A stretch of 64,000 bases of DNA from Brachionus plicatilis (lineage: Eukaryota > Rotifera > Eurotatoria > Ploima > Brachionidae): assembly GCA_010279815.1 (NCBI GenBank), contig QEOQ01000253.1, positions 873,978-937,977 on the forward strand, written 5' to 3'. The notes beneath the pieces were generated by a model, which saw only the letters and a program-made list of their open reading frames with translations, was not told the origin of the DNA and did no database searches. This document shows positions 22,093 to 33,348 of the stretch, piece by piece (position 1 is the first letter of the stretch; each line of letters begins with the position of its first letter). The position numbers were made by a program, and so were the translations under genes.

Positions 22093-25083
22093 ATGCTGTT
22101 TGACGAAGAGGACGTAGCTTATGAAGAGGATGTTATTAGAAATCCTTACAGCTTAAAATCATGGTTCCGCTACATTAATCACAAAACTAAATTCTGCTCT
22201 AATTGGGTGTCAGTTTATCTTGTATACGAGCGAGCTATTAAGCAAATGCCAGGTAGCTACAAACTTTGGTACAATTATCTTAAGCTAAGACGAGCTCACC
22301 TCAAAAACAAATGCATTAACGATCCTGAGTATGAAGAAGTAAATAATGCCTACGATAGAGCCCTGGCCTATCTGAACAAAATGCCCCGTATTTGGATAGA
22401 TTATTGTGAATTTCTGCTAGACCAATGTCTGATTACAAGAACTCGTAAAGCATGTGACAGGGCACTAAGGTCTCTGCCTATCACTCAACATTATCGAATA
22501 TGGCCAATTTTTCTAGATCTAGTCGAGTCTTTCGATATACCTGACACAGGTGTCAAAGTTTATAAAAGATATTCAAAAGTAATAAAAATTTATTTCAAGT
22601 AAAAATAAATTTTCAAAACATTTCTTACTAGTTAAAGCCCGAAGATGTCGAAGACCATGCAAATTATTTGAAAAAAGTCGGCCTAGTGGACGAATGTGCT
22701 CAAAAATATTTGTTCCTTCTAAATAATGAAGATATACACTCTAAATACGGAAAGACAAAACATCAGGTATTAAAAAATTTTAGGAAAAATTTTTGTTCAA
22801 ATTTTAAATAAAGCTGTGGCATGAGTTGTGCGAACTTTTGGCCAAAAATCCGACAAAAATAAAGTCAATCAAAGTGGAACCGATTTTAAGACAAGGAATT
22901 CAAAAATATGTTGACCAAGTCGGACAACTATGGAATTCATTGGCATCCTATTACATTGGTCTGGGCAATTTTGAAAGGGCTCGAGACATTTATGAAGAAG
23001 GCATGACCAAAGTAATGACTGTTCGGGATTTTACTCAAATTTTCGATGCCTATTCGCAATTTGAAGAAAATCTGATCTCAAATTTGATGGAACAAGCTAA
23101 CAATGAGGGTCTCGATGATGATGGTAATAGAAAAAAATAATTCAACTCATAAATTAATTAATAATTTGTAGATGATCTTGAACTGGAAATGCGTCTTGCT
23201 AGATTGGAATATTTAATGGATCGTAGACCTCTATTACTGAACAAAGTTCTCCTTAGACAGAATCCTCATAATGTTCCAGAATGGCTAAAAAGAGTCAGTC
23301 TTTATGAAGAAAAACCTAAAGATGTATTTTTTTTTAATTAATTTTTTTAATTTTTATATTAATATGTCTGTTAGATTATTGACACTTTTACGGAAGCGAT
23401 TCGGAATGTAGATCCGAAGCAAGCTAACGGCAAATATCATCAATTATGGATAGAATTTGCCAAATTTTATGAAAAAAATAACCAAATCCACGAAGCCAAG
23501 TATGTTTTTGAAAAAGCGATCAAATCAAATTATAAACATGTGGACGAATTGGCAAACGTTTGGTGTGAATGGATCGAAATGGAGCTAAGACACGAGTAAA
23601 AGTTTTTCATTAAAATTTTTGCTCAAATTATTTAATTTTTTTTAAAAAGCAATGCTGAAAATGCTCTCAAATTGATCCAAAGAGCTTGTGTAGTACCAAA
23701 AAAAAAGTATGACTACTTTGATCCAAACGAACCAGTTCAAAACAGACTGTATAAAAGTCTTAAGTTGTGGTCCATGTACACAGATCTTGAAGAAAGTCTT
23801 GGAACATTTGATGTAAATTTTAACAATTCTCATTTATTTAGTTATTTAAATTTAATTTTTAAAGGGAGTCAAAAAGTGCTATGAAAACATAATTGATCTT
23901 CGTATAGCAACGCCTCAAATCATAATCAATTATGGTATTTTCTTGGAAGAAAACAATTATTTTGAAGAAGCTTTTAGGGTGCATTTTTTTTGATTTCTTA
24001 GTAAAAAAAATTAAACATTTTTTTTCAAAAGGCTTATGAAAAAGGAATCGCTTTGTTCAAATGGCCAGTTGTATATGACATATGGCTAAGATATTTGACA
24101 AAATTTATAGCACGCTATGTAAATTAATATTTATTTGACTTAATTAAATTTTAATTTTTGATATTTTTTTAAGGGTGGTTCTAAATTGGAGCGATTGAGA
24201 GATTTGTTTGAACAATGTCTTGAAAATATACCTCAAAAATTCGCCAAAGAAATTTATCTGCTGTACGCTAAACTGGAAGAAAACCATGGCCTAGCAAGGC
24301 GAGCTATTAAAATTTATGAGCGTGGAACCGATGCTGTTTTGGCTGAGGAACGCTACGAAATGTTTAACATCTATATTCAACAAGTGGCTTCAATGAAAGG
24401 TGTCACTGCAACTCGGGAAATATTTGAAAAAGCGATTGAGGTCTTACCAGACGATCAAGTCAAGTATTTAAAGTATTAAATTACAATATTAAAAAGTTGA
24501 ATTTTTTTTGTTCAGAGAAATTTGCATGAGATATGCAGAAATGGAAAGAAAACTTGGGGAAATCGACAGAGCTAGAGCTATTTATGTTCACTGTTCTCAA
24601 ATTTGTGATCCTAAAGTAAAATTATTTTATCTTGTTAAATGAATTTGTTAATTTAATTTTTTAAAGACAAATAATAAATTCTGGCAAACTTGGAAAGAAT
24701 TTGAAATCGCTCACGGAAATGAGGATACTGTGAGAGAAATGTTACGCATAAAAAGATCAGTACAAGCAACATTTAATGTTGAGTTTAATTTTATGGCCGC
24801 GCAAATGGTAGTTCCACAGAGCGGAAGTAAAAATCTTAATTTTTTATAAAATTTATTTGGTCAATTATTTTTTCATCCAGAACCTGGTGATGCGATGAAA
24901 AGTTTAGAGTCTGCTGTTGAAGCTGAAGTACAACAGGTAGCTAAATCAAAAGAAACATTGAATAATGCAAATGTACCTAAATCTAAAAATAGTATTCAAT
25001 TTGTCAAGTAATATACACGATTTTTTTAAATTTAAAAATGATTTTTTTTTCCAAGAACGGGAATTACCGAAGAAGAACAATAA
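22093..25083 (+). CDS. XAB2: XAB2/SYF1, HAT-repeat spliceosome component
   Basis: XAB2 (yeast Syf1) is a HAT-repeat scaffold of the NTC-associated spliceosome complex; the human protein also acts in transcription-coupled repair. Thirteen exons with consistent phases: 22093-22578, 22632-22766, 22814-23123, 23172-23323, 23375-23595, 23650-23812, 23865-23978, 24032-24118, 24174-24472, 24516-24615, 24667-24826, 24881-25007 and 25056-25083, giving 793 residues (human about 855). Diagnostic segments along the length: [136 protein letters not shown] and [20 protein letters not shown]. Crooked neck was considered but these motifs are XAB2's. The start is uncertain: the frame is open upstream to an acceptor-like TTTTTATAG at about 22069, so the ATG at 22093 may be internal. 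The acidic C-terminal tail of human XAB2 is missing. Confidence 0.92.
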
Positions 25084-25288
25084 TAGCTGGTTGTAAAGTT
25101 TTTTTTTTCAATTGATCAAATTCTTATGTCAAAACTTTAATTTTAAATAAATAAAAATTATTAAATTTTAATCCAAAAGCATGTAATTCTTTCAACAAAA
25201 ATAATTTTACTTTTAGCAAAGCAAAATTTTATTTGAACATCATTTTTTTTAATTTAACAATTTTTTTCTATTTTATTAGAATTAAAAG

Positions 25289-27594
25289 ATGAACCATAAA
25301 GAAAGTTTAATCCACAGTCTAGAATCATCTGGCTGGTATTTTCAAATTTTTTTTTTTTAAATTTTTTATTAAATCTCAAATAAAAGGCATATATTACCGG
25401 AATCTCTGGACGAATATTTACAGGAGAATCCACAAATCAATCTTTCATCGTTGATAAAACCACTTTTAGATGTAAGTTAATCAAATTAGAGTTTTTATTA
25501 AATTTTAAAAATATTTAGAGTGATTTAAAAAATATTGGATCAAAGTATTTACCAGATGGAGTGGTCAGCGGAAAAAGCGACACAGTAATTTTTTAATAAC
25601 AGGTTAAAAAGGTTACCAAAAAAATTTAAGTTTGAAGCCAATGGTGTGCTTCAACTAGTCAAACTTCGAAACATCGGTGCTCCTAAAGAAAACGAGCATT
25701 CACATTCGGCACCATCTTTGTATAAGCTAACTTTGACTGATGGTTCAACAAACATCAATTGTTTAGCAATGGACAATATACCCAACTTGACTTTAAACAC
25801 TCCTCCAGGAACAAAAATTCAACTGACAGGCGAAATTAAGATAAAATCAAATATGGTCATTTTGTTTGCTAAAAATGTGAAAATCCTTGGAGGACATGTT
25901 GATTATTTGGTAGAAAAATGGAAATTGACTAAAGACTTGTCAAATCATGTTCGAAAAATGTGCATGACTGACACAGCACCACCGCCGTGGGTTCCTTTCG
26001 GAACTCGCCAAAAGACCCAAGGTAAATCTCTAAATTCTTGAAAAATTTGTAAATTGATTTTTTTTTCAGTTGACACCAGCAAAAAGGTTTTTGAAGAGCC
26101 AGAAAAAATAGATGATGAAATAAACGAGTTCTCTGAGGCACGTAAGGCCATCGTTGCTGAGGCTCTTGAAGCAAAATCCAAAAAAAACAAAACATTCGTT
26201 CAACAAGTATTTTGATCAAAAAAATTAAATTCTAAAATTCAAACTTTAATTTGAAAACTTTAGAATATTGATAAAAGCAAAATAATATCTGAGGCTAAAC
26301 CAGAAGTCAGTGTTTTCTCTCAACCTGAAAAGACAAGTAAATAAGAAATTATTTTAAAATTTTATTTTAAAAAAATAATTGAAGAGGAACCAAAGAAAAT
26401 AAAAAAAGGCAAATTTAGAGATATTGACAACGAGAAAGATTATAGTGATAAAAATAACACTGCCCGACCGCCAGCAGCTGCGACTCTCTTTGATGCTTTA
26501 AAGACACGATTAAATCTTGAAGGTAAAATTGAAAAATTTGGAAAATTTTTTTTTAAATAAAAAAAAAAGATGAACCAAAACCAGAACCACCTGTTGAGAC
26601 CTACGAACCTAGAGGTTTCAGAGGCCAGAGAAATCAAAGAGGAAGATATCCACAACAAACAAATAATAAACCATATGAAAATAAGCAAGTTTATAATCCG
26701 AATGATTTTAATTTTGAGCTTGGAGAAGATCCGAATAAAGCATCTAAAATGAATGATGATTTTTATTACAATCCTGCTGATTTTGAAGATAAACCAGCTA
26801 AAGGGTCCAAAACAGAGTTTAAAAAATCTTTCGAAGCAACTACTTTAAATCAATCTCAAAAAACAGGATTAAATAATTTTAAAACAAAAATAAATTATGA
26901 AGGTAAAATTTTAAAATTTTAAAACAAAATTTAATTTAAAAAAAGACAAGCCAAAACCAGAACCAACTGTTGAGACCTACGAACCTAGAGGTTTCAGAGG
27001 CCAGAGAAATCAAAGAGGAAGATATTCACAGCAAACAAATAATAAACCATATGAAAATAAGCAAGTTTATAATCCGAATGATTTCAATTTTGAGCTTGGA
27101 GAAGATCCGAATAAAGCATCTAAAATGAATGATGATTTTTATTACAATCCTGCTGATTTTGAAGATAAACCAGCTAAAGGGTCCAAAACAGAGTTTAAAA
27201 AATCTTTCGAAGCAACTACTTTAAATCAATCTCAAAACAGAAATAGTGCAAATAAAAATTTTAATAATAATATTGATTATCCGTCTAACCAGTATGAGCC
27301 AAATATGACATTTAATCGCTCACAAAGAAGTCAACAAAGTTACAGCAATAATAATTATTATCAAAATTATGAACAGCAACCAAATTATGGATACAATAAT
27401 CGTGATGATTATGGTTATTATTATGATGAGTATTCTAATAATCAATATAATCAAGAACCTAGATATCAAAGAGTAAAATTTTAATTTAAAATTTTTTAAT
27501 TTAATATCTTAATTTTTTTAAGGGAAACAACGATTATAGACAAAATAGTGGAAGTTATGGTCGAAGTCAAAATTTTCACAGAAGAAATTACTAG
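25289..27594 (+). CDS. TDRD3: TDRD3-like protein with duplicated exon and no visible Tudor domain
   Basis: TDRD3 partners topoisomerase 3-beta through an RMI1-like OB-fold. Exons: 25289-25335, 25387-25471, 25519-25584, about 25612-26021, 26070-26206, 26264-26336, 26385-26522, 26570-26902, 26946-27472 and 27523-27594. The N-terminal DUF1767/OB region is clear: GWHILPESLDEYL, LQLVKLRNIGAPKENE, LTLNTPPGTKIQLTGEIKIK, LGGHVDYLVEKWKL and PPPWVPFG all match human TDRD3 in order. PPAAATLFDALKTRL corresponds to the human STLFDFLESKM segment. No UBA or Tudor domain is seen. Instead two near-identical exons encode an RG-rich, Asn/Tyr/Asp-rich tail (YEPRGFRGQRNQRGRY, DDFYYNPADFEDKPAKG), ending in an Asn/Gln/Tyr-rich segment. 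Exons 3 and 4 do not join in frame unless exon 3 ends early at 25544 or the A run near 25620 has one extra base. The gene starts 205 bp after XAB2. Confidence 0.85.
26570..27236 (+). repeat. TDRD3: Tandem exon duplication inside TDRD3
   Basis: About 290 bp at 26570-26860 and 26946-27236 are nearly identical, with only a handful of base differences (for example gatgaa/gacaag at the start, ccacct/ccaact, ccacaa/tcacag, ttt/ttc). Both copies begin after an acceptor in phase 1, and the first copy also ends at a phase-1 donor, so the extra exon is frame-neutral. The short intron between them (26903-26945) resembles the one before the first copy. Confidence 0.95.
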
Positions 27595-27763
27595 ATAATT
27601 TTTTATTTGTTTACTTTTTTTGAAGAAAAAAATATTATTAATAAAATTTTTAAGCCGGTCAATTTTTTTTTTGTTGAAAATTTATCAGATTTTTAGTTCT
27701 TAAAAGTACTCTTTATACTTGATCAAATAGCAAGTTGTAAAAAACTAGCTCTTTAAATACTGT

Positions 27764-27875
27764 AGTGCTATGACACATGGTTTTTACGTAAATCAACGTT
27801 AAAATACGTAAAATTACGGATGTAAAAGCACATCACTTTGCGATAAATTACGTAAAAACCATGTGTCATTGCACT
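27764..27875. mobile_element. Short MITE with 28-bp inverted arms
   Basis: The left arm at 27764-27791 (agtgctatgacacatggttt, then ttacgtaa) and the right arm at 27848-27875 are inverse copies with a single mismatch; the inner 21 bp are perfect. The 56-bp centre is rich in ACGTAAA-type words. There is no coding capacity. A related arm occurs at 9519-9556. Confidence 0.75.
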
Positions 27876-28424
27876 GATGTAAATGATAAGAAGTAATTTA
27901 ATCTATTAGATACAATATATGTTCCCTGACACATCATTCAAAGTAAGGAACTTAAACGTTAAAAAGAATGACTAAATCCTTCTTTAAAATACCTTCCACT
28001 CAACCGATATAAATGATTTAAGACTGTTAATAGTATAATGAATTAGTTTGTTATTATGAATAATATTATGAATTGACCGAACTATTTAATTTTAGATTTT
28101 GAACTACAGCGTTCTTGATTACATCAACCATTGAAGTAATGATAAATCTTGGTTCAAATTTAACCTCAAGAAATATTATTTTTTTCTAACAATCGAGTTT
28201 TTTTCATATATTTATATTAGAATTTATCATTCTTTATATTTTAATTAAAAAGACGACTAGGTCTTTTATAAGCATACAATATCAATTTTACCAAAATTTA
28301 CGTGAATTTTGGTTGCAAAATAGTCGTAAATAAAAGTAAAATGATTTTACAATAATTTATGTAAAAAATTGAAAATTCACTTTATTTTTTACGTTAAGTT
28401 TTCAGAGAAGTAGATAGGAATTTT

Positions 28425-28544
28425 AAATTAGAGGGTCGAAAATGATCTGTAAAAACAAATTCTCAGTGTCCTACTACTCAATTTTTAAAAATTAATTTTA
28501 GAAGGTCAATTGACCCTTATTTCCACTATGTAGCTACGCCCCTG
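28425..28544 (-). mobile_element. hAT-like transposon terminus (solo end)
   Basis: Read on the minus strand the segment begins at 28544 with CAGGGGCGTAGCTACATAG, a form common among hAT-superfamily termini. No matching opposite end or transposase is seen within a few hundred bases, so the left boundary is arbitrary and the copy is probably a fragment. Confidence 0.4.
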
Positions 28545-28850
28545 TCAGTAAGTTTACCTAGTTTAATATAATATAATTTTACAAAATATTTGAAAAATAC
28601 AGATCATTAAAAACCAAGATTTATTATTAATTTTTGGCATCGGTTTGAAAAGTTTTTTTCAAATTTGTAACCACTCCTTTTAAGAATTTTTACAGTTAAA
28701 CTTAAAAAACTATTTTAATCGTAAAATAGGTTTACATGACTAATTCTTTCTAAAATTTCCAAATAATTTAATAATTAGTAAATATCAAACTAAATATAGA
28801 ATATAGAAAAAGTTTATAAAGTTATTTTATAAAGGCCCATAATTTTGCTC

Positions 28851-29344
28851 ACCGCTGATTTTAATAAACTTTTCGCTAGTTTGATAAAAAGAAATATAAT
28901 TTATTAAAGTTAAGTCTAATTTAATAAAAACTACATCTGTTCTAATAAAAAAATATCTTACTTAATAAAATTTAAAATTATCATTTTTTTGTGTTGCATC
29001 TTGAACAAAAAAATATCTCCTTTTAGTCATTGGCATATTGCAAGTTGAGCACAATTTATTTTCTATATTTTGATTTCCACTGTCCAGTTTTCTTTTGTTG
29101 ATTTTTTGGATTTTTTTTGCTAATTTACTTTTTTTAAGTTTTTAATAAAATGTTAATATCTATAACCATTTATTACTTTTTATACTTAATATTAATAATT
29201 ATAATCTTATCAATTTAGAGACAAGTGTTATTAATTTAGACGTGTTTTTATTATTTTAGATTAGTTTCTATTTATTTAGATGATTTTTTATTAAATTAGT
29301 GGTAAGCTTATTAAATTAGAGGTATTTTTATTAAAAATAGCGGT
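28851..29344. mobile_element. Inverted-repeat element whose arms are 20-bp phased arrays
   Basis: The left arm is a 20-bp periodic array from 28861 to 28980: ttaataaacttttcgctagt, ttgataaaaagaaatataat, ttattaaagttaagtctaat, ttaataaaaactacatctgt and so on, six units. The right arm (29221-29340) is the inverted array, with units acaagtgttattaatttaga, cgtgtttttattattttaga and so on, again six units at exactly 20 bp. The outer tips are inverse copies: accgctgattttaataaac at 28851, and on the other strand at 29344 accgctatttttaataaaa. About 240 bp of unrelated A+T-rich sequence lies between the arrays. No coding capacity. Confidence 0.75.
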
Positions 29345-29550
29345 ATTAAAAAATTATTCATCTTTTATAAAAGATCAGAAAAATTTATATATAAAATTTA
29401 TAAGACCAAAAATAATGCATCATATAATCGATCATCTTTTTTAGGCTTTATTATATTTAGATTTGATATATATTGAACTTTCGAATCTTAAAGTTGTTTA
29501 AAAAACATTTTGTTTTACAATCAATAATAAAAAAATTTTTTCATCAAACT

Positions 29551-32500
29551 ATGTGTTCACGTTTAAATTTATTTTCTGCCACTAAAAATTCCAATGTCAG
29601 CTTCACTTTGCCAATTACTTGTCAAATTTGCCTAGGAAAAGTCAAAGATCCCAGTGTGTGTCCAAATCTGCATGCATTTTGTTCTTCATGCATCGATCTT
29701 TGGCTAGAGAAAACAAAACAATGTCCAACATGTAGAGTGCACATTGACAAAGAGAATCCTTGCAGGCGAATTTTGGGAGGAATCGACAACCAAGACGATG
29801 TTGATCTCATTAAACCAACTGAGTTTTCACAGCCTGCCACTCGAAAAGCTCGCTTTCTGAGCTTTTTCCAGCAATATGAAGATGAAATTAGTCGTTTGAA
29901 TAGTTTTATTGACTCATTGACAGATGAAGTTACAAAATTAAAAGTTTGTTGTTTTTTAATCTAAAAATTTTCTTTAAAAATTGAATACAACAGTTATTTC
30001 AATAGCTGATGTTTTTAGTTAACATTTCATTAATTACGGGAAAAAAGTGAGATTTTCAATTTAAAAAAATTGAATCGAAAACATTTAAAAAAAATAAAAT
30101 TAACTCTTAAGTAATTTTTATTTAAAATTTAATTGCACAAGCATATTTTCTAAGTAAACATTTAATGTTAAATGAATTTTTTATTTGTGCAAAACTCTGC
30201 AAAAATTATATGCATGCAGAATTTTGTACAATACTTGGTTATGATATAAAATGGTCTGCATTTAATTTTTTTATTCAAAAAGATTATTTTTGTGGATCAT
30301 CATATACGGTAAAGGCCGGATATAGGAAATTCGAATTTGCACAAGAAAATTTTCTTATATGAGACAATTTCTTATAAACGAAAAATTTTTTTAAGTTAAA
30401 AACTGTCAAATGATGAATAGGGAAGTTTTGGGAAACTGTTTTATTTACAGTGGTGTTCCGGATTTCGAACATTTTACGTAAATTTACGTAAAAAAAATTT
30501 TCAAAAAATTGAAATAATTTGGCACTTTTTTTTACAGAAATTTACATTAAATGTTCGAAATTTAACAGTTTTAAATCGTTGCAAATAAATTTTAGTATTT
30601 TGTCATAAATTTTATCAATAATATCAGCCCCTTACTTCAAATTTTTCAAAACTATAACACATTCTAGAACCTTCAGTTTGGGTTTCTCTTGTTTTAAAAT
30701 CACGGCTCTATGTAGATTTGCTCGGAATTCAAAGTCAGAATTGACTTTAAAAAAAAAAAATTCTCTAAGTTCAAGAGAGTCGGTCAAAAGTCAGAGTCTA
30801 TTTTTTAAACTTTGAAAATTGAGATTTAGGTTTCACTAAATACGAAAATTGAAAAAAAACAAAATATTTAAAATAAACTTGTTTTGAATCTATGATGAAC
30901 ATAAATTTAATGGACATTAATAAGTTTTTCCTACAATAAGAGACCAAGAAATAAAAAAATATCAACTCAAAGTTAAGAGTTGACTTTGACTTTTTACCAA
31001 CTCTGAAGTCCAAGTCAAAAAATTCACTTTGAACAAGTTTGATCACATGATCATGCTCCGAATGATAGAAATTTTTTTTTTGTGAAAAACACTTTTGTGT
31101 GTTCTATTTTGGAAAGTTTTTTCAGGGCCCGGAATTAGCTAATAAATTAAATGCATGAGCTGATGAAATTTAAAGAACCAATTCTTAAATTTATCAAAGC
31201 TGCTTAAAAGTTCCAAATTAAAGGCCAAGTTCGGACTTTAATTTAAATTTAAGTCTATGTCCGGGCTTGGACTAGATTTGTGACTTTCAAACTCTGGAAT
31301 AATCAAAAAAATATTATGACTTATAAAATTTTTGTTCTGAAATTCACAAGGCCATGTTTTTTTTTCTAAAAGCTGAAATTAGTTCCCATATCAAAAAAAT
31401 CAAAAATTTTAAATTTTATTAGGTTTAAGACACCAATTTAATTAAAATCATATTAAAGTTTTTAATAAACGCTTTGAAAATATAATGGGGTTAAATATCA
31501 ATAGTTTTTTTTCATTTTAATTAAATATAAAAAATGAATTTGATCAAAAAAGGTTTTTTATCATTAAAATTGTAATCATAAATTTTTAAATAACAAATCT
31601 TTTCAAAATTTACATTGATTTAATTTTTATTTAAGGATTGTATTAAAAATCCAATATCAAATTCATTGCTGCCGCATGATGATTACAACTCCCTAAATAA
31701 AAAGCTCGAAGAGGCCGAAAAAAAATTGACAAAAATGTCTGATGAAAGAGATCATTTCAAAGAAGTAAAATCAATCTAATTAAACAAAAATCAAATTTTT
31801 AAGTATCATTTTAAAGCTCAATACAAAAATAGAAAGTGAAAACTCAATGCTCATCCAAGACATAGCATGCTTAAAAGCTACTTTAAACGAAAAGAATTCC
31901 CAAATGTAAATTTCTATTTAGATAATATTTAAAAAAAATTCAAATTAAAAAATTATATTCAAATTAAAGGACTAATAAATACACAATGGCAGCAATGGAG
32001 TCAAAAATAGAAAACTATGAGAAAGAGATAAAAAGACTTCAAAAAGCATTGGAAAAAAGTGATAAGTACATTGCTGAATTAGAATCAATGAAAGACCTAA
32101 AAGGAAAAGAAAATAAAATAAATTGTTCTAAATTAGAACTAAACCTAAATAACTCTGCATCATCTTTTAGCTTTGTAAAACCACCTTCTCCTAAAGAAGC
32201 CAATTCTGATCATTTAAGTCAAATTTCACCTTTAAACGATCCACCATCGGCCAAGAAGAATATAATTCCAAAAAATAATTTTTACGGATCACCTAGTAAA
32301 ACGCCAACAAGACAAACTCAAACAACTCAATCAAGCACTCAAAATATTTCTTCATTTGGAGATAGACTTAAGAAAAATTTATTTAATACACCAGCTCCAT
32401 CATTTGCGTCCAATTTCAATTTGGTTTCTAATCATCCGTGTCCAATAATTTCCTCAAATCAATCAGCTGTATCATCCAGTTCTAATCAAACATCTAGTAA

Positions 32501-32735
32501 CAATTTATTATTTTCTCCGATGAAACGACTCAGAATAGAAGAAAATGGCGTGCAAACGACTGATAATTTGAGTCAACAAATTAGTGGAGCACATAATTTA
32601 ATAATTAATAATAATGAATCACAGCCGTCAAGTTCAAGCTTCTTAAATACAGTTAGTATTATTAATGAGAGTATGCAATTGATCGAAGATCCGATGATTC
32701 AAACTTTTAATACCAATACAAAGACCAATCTATAA
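29551..32735 (+). CDS. OBI1: OBI1/RNF219-like RING-finger E3 ubiquitin ligase
   Basis: OBI1 (RNF219) is an E3 ligase that ubiquitylates ORC and promotes origin firing. Four exons, 29551-29943, 31636-31764, 31817-31905 and 31970-32735, give 458 residues (human about 726). The N-terminal C3HC4 RING (residues about 20-62) reads LPITCQICLGKVKDP, HAFCSSCIDLWLEKT, KQCPTCRVHI. It is followed by NPCRRILGGIDNQDDVD, which closely matches the human region after the RING (ENPCKEIIGG) and separates this from generic RING proteins. A coiled coil follows: ISRLNSFIDSLTDEVTKL, LNKKLEEAEKKLTKMSDERD and the long KENYEKEIKRLQKAL-type helix. The rest is a Ser/Asn/Pro-rich tail with SP/TP sites (SPSKTPTRQTQTTQSS). 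The first intron is 1692 bp and holds repeats. The chosen start is the first in-frame ATG; the frame is open upstream to 29473 without an ATG. Confidence 0.85.
30305..30460 (+). mobile_element. Partial copy of the 17505-18447 element, in OBI1 intron 1
   Basis: TACGGTAAAGGCCGGATATA, followed by GGAAATTCGAATTTGCACAA and TCTTATATGAGACAATTTCT, matches the inverted right end of the element at 17505-18447 over about 100 bp and then diverges. Only one end is visible, so this is a fragment. It lies inside the 1.7-kb first OBI1 intron. Confidence 0.6.
30448..30560. mobile_element. Small palindromic MITE-like element in OBI1 intron 1
   Basis: It starts CAGTGGTGTTCCGGATTTCG. The segment ttcgaacattttacgtaaat at 30464-30483 is mirrored by atttacattaaatgttcgaa at 30540-30559. 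The A+T-rich centre has no coding capacity. The right-hand terminus beyond the arm is unclear, so the boundaries are approximate. Confidence 0.45.
30461..31635 (+). other. OBI1: Remainder of OBI1 intron 1
   Basis: A+T-rich intronic sequence. At 31195-31212 CAAAGCTGCTTAAAAGTT, followed by AAGTTCGGAC words, resembles the tip of the hAT-like element at 6355. The minus frame at 30798-31046 is rich in Phe/Lys/Tyr and unsupported. Confidence 0.35.
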
Positions 32736-33348
32736 AGAAAAAACAAAAAAATTTAGTTATTTATTATTAATTTTTTTTATTCTTTTTTTTATTCGAATAA
32801 ATTAATTGTAATGTAAACTTTTTTTTATTATTTTTGCTATTTGCTATCAATTCATAAAAATATTTGAAAAATCACCAATTTTAAACTACATCATTATAGT
32901 GACTGGTCATATTTATTTAATTTTCCCTCAGCCCTGTTTTTCTTAAGGGTTTTGACCGAAATAAAATTAGAACTGAGCAGTCTTAACTATGTCTTATCAT
33001 ATTTACCGTATCCCCTTGTTTAGCGACGCATGCTTTAATACCATGAGTAGGATATTTGGTGCATGGTCTAACATAGACCTCACAATGTTAATTTTTTTTA
33101 TTTTAAAAGTCCTATGGGTCACATAGTCGATACATATTAAAAACGTAGCGTTTATAATAGAAATTCAAATAGAAAAGCAGAGCTTCAAAAAAAGTCTTTG
33201 TTAGAGAATCGGGGTTTTGAACTTTAAAATAATTTAATATAAAAAATTTTGATTGAGTTTATTCTATAGATGCGACGTTAGAGTTATGGTAAAAAAATAT
33301 TAAATATAATAAAAAGTTTAATTTTAATTATTGACCCGGCATTTAAAT

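Larger units (their letters stand above)
27595..29550. other. Repeat-rich intergenic region upstream of OBI1
   Basis: No gene is supported. The region contains a short MITE with 28-bp inverted arms (27764-27875), a hAT-type terminus ending at 28544 (minus-strand reading CAGGGGCGTAGCTACATAG), and the inverted element with 20-bp phased units (28851-29344). Confidence 0.5.

Noticed and set aside
22093..25083. Crooked neck (CRNKL1/Clf1) as identity of the HAT-repeat gene
   Set aside because: Conserved segments such as [29 protein letters not shown] and [16 protein letters not shown] match XAB2/SYF1, not Crooked neck.
29473..29550. N-terminal extension of OBI1 upstream of the ATG at 29551
   Set aside because: The frame is open but contains no ATG and is A+T-rich; the first in-frame ATG gives the family-like N-terminus.
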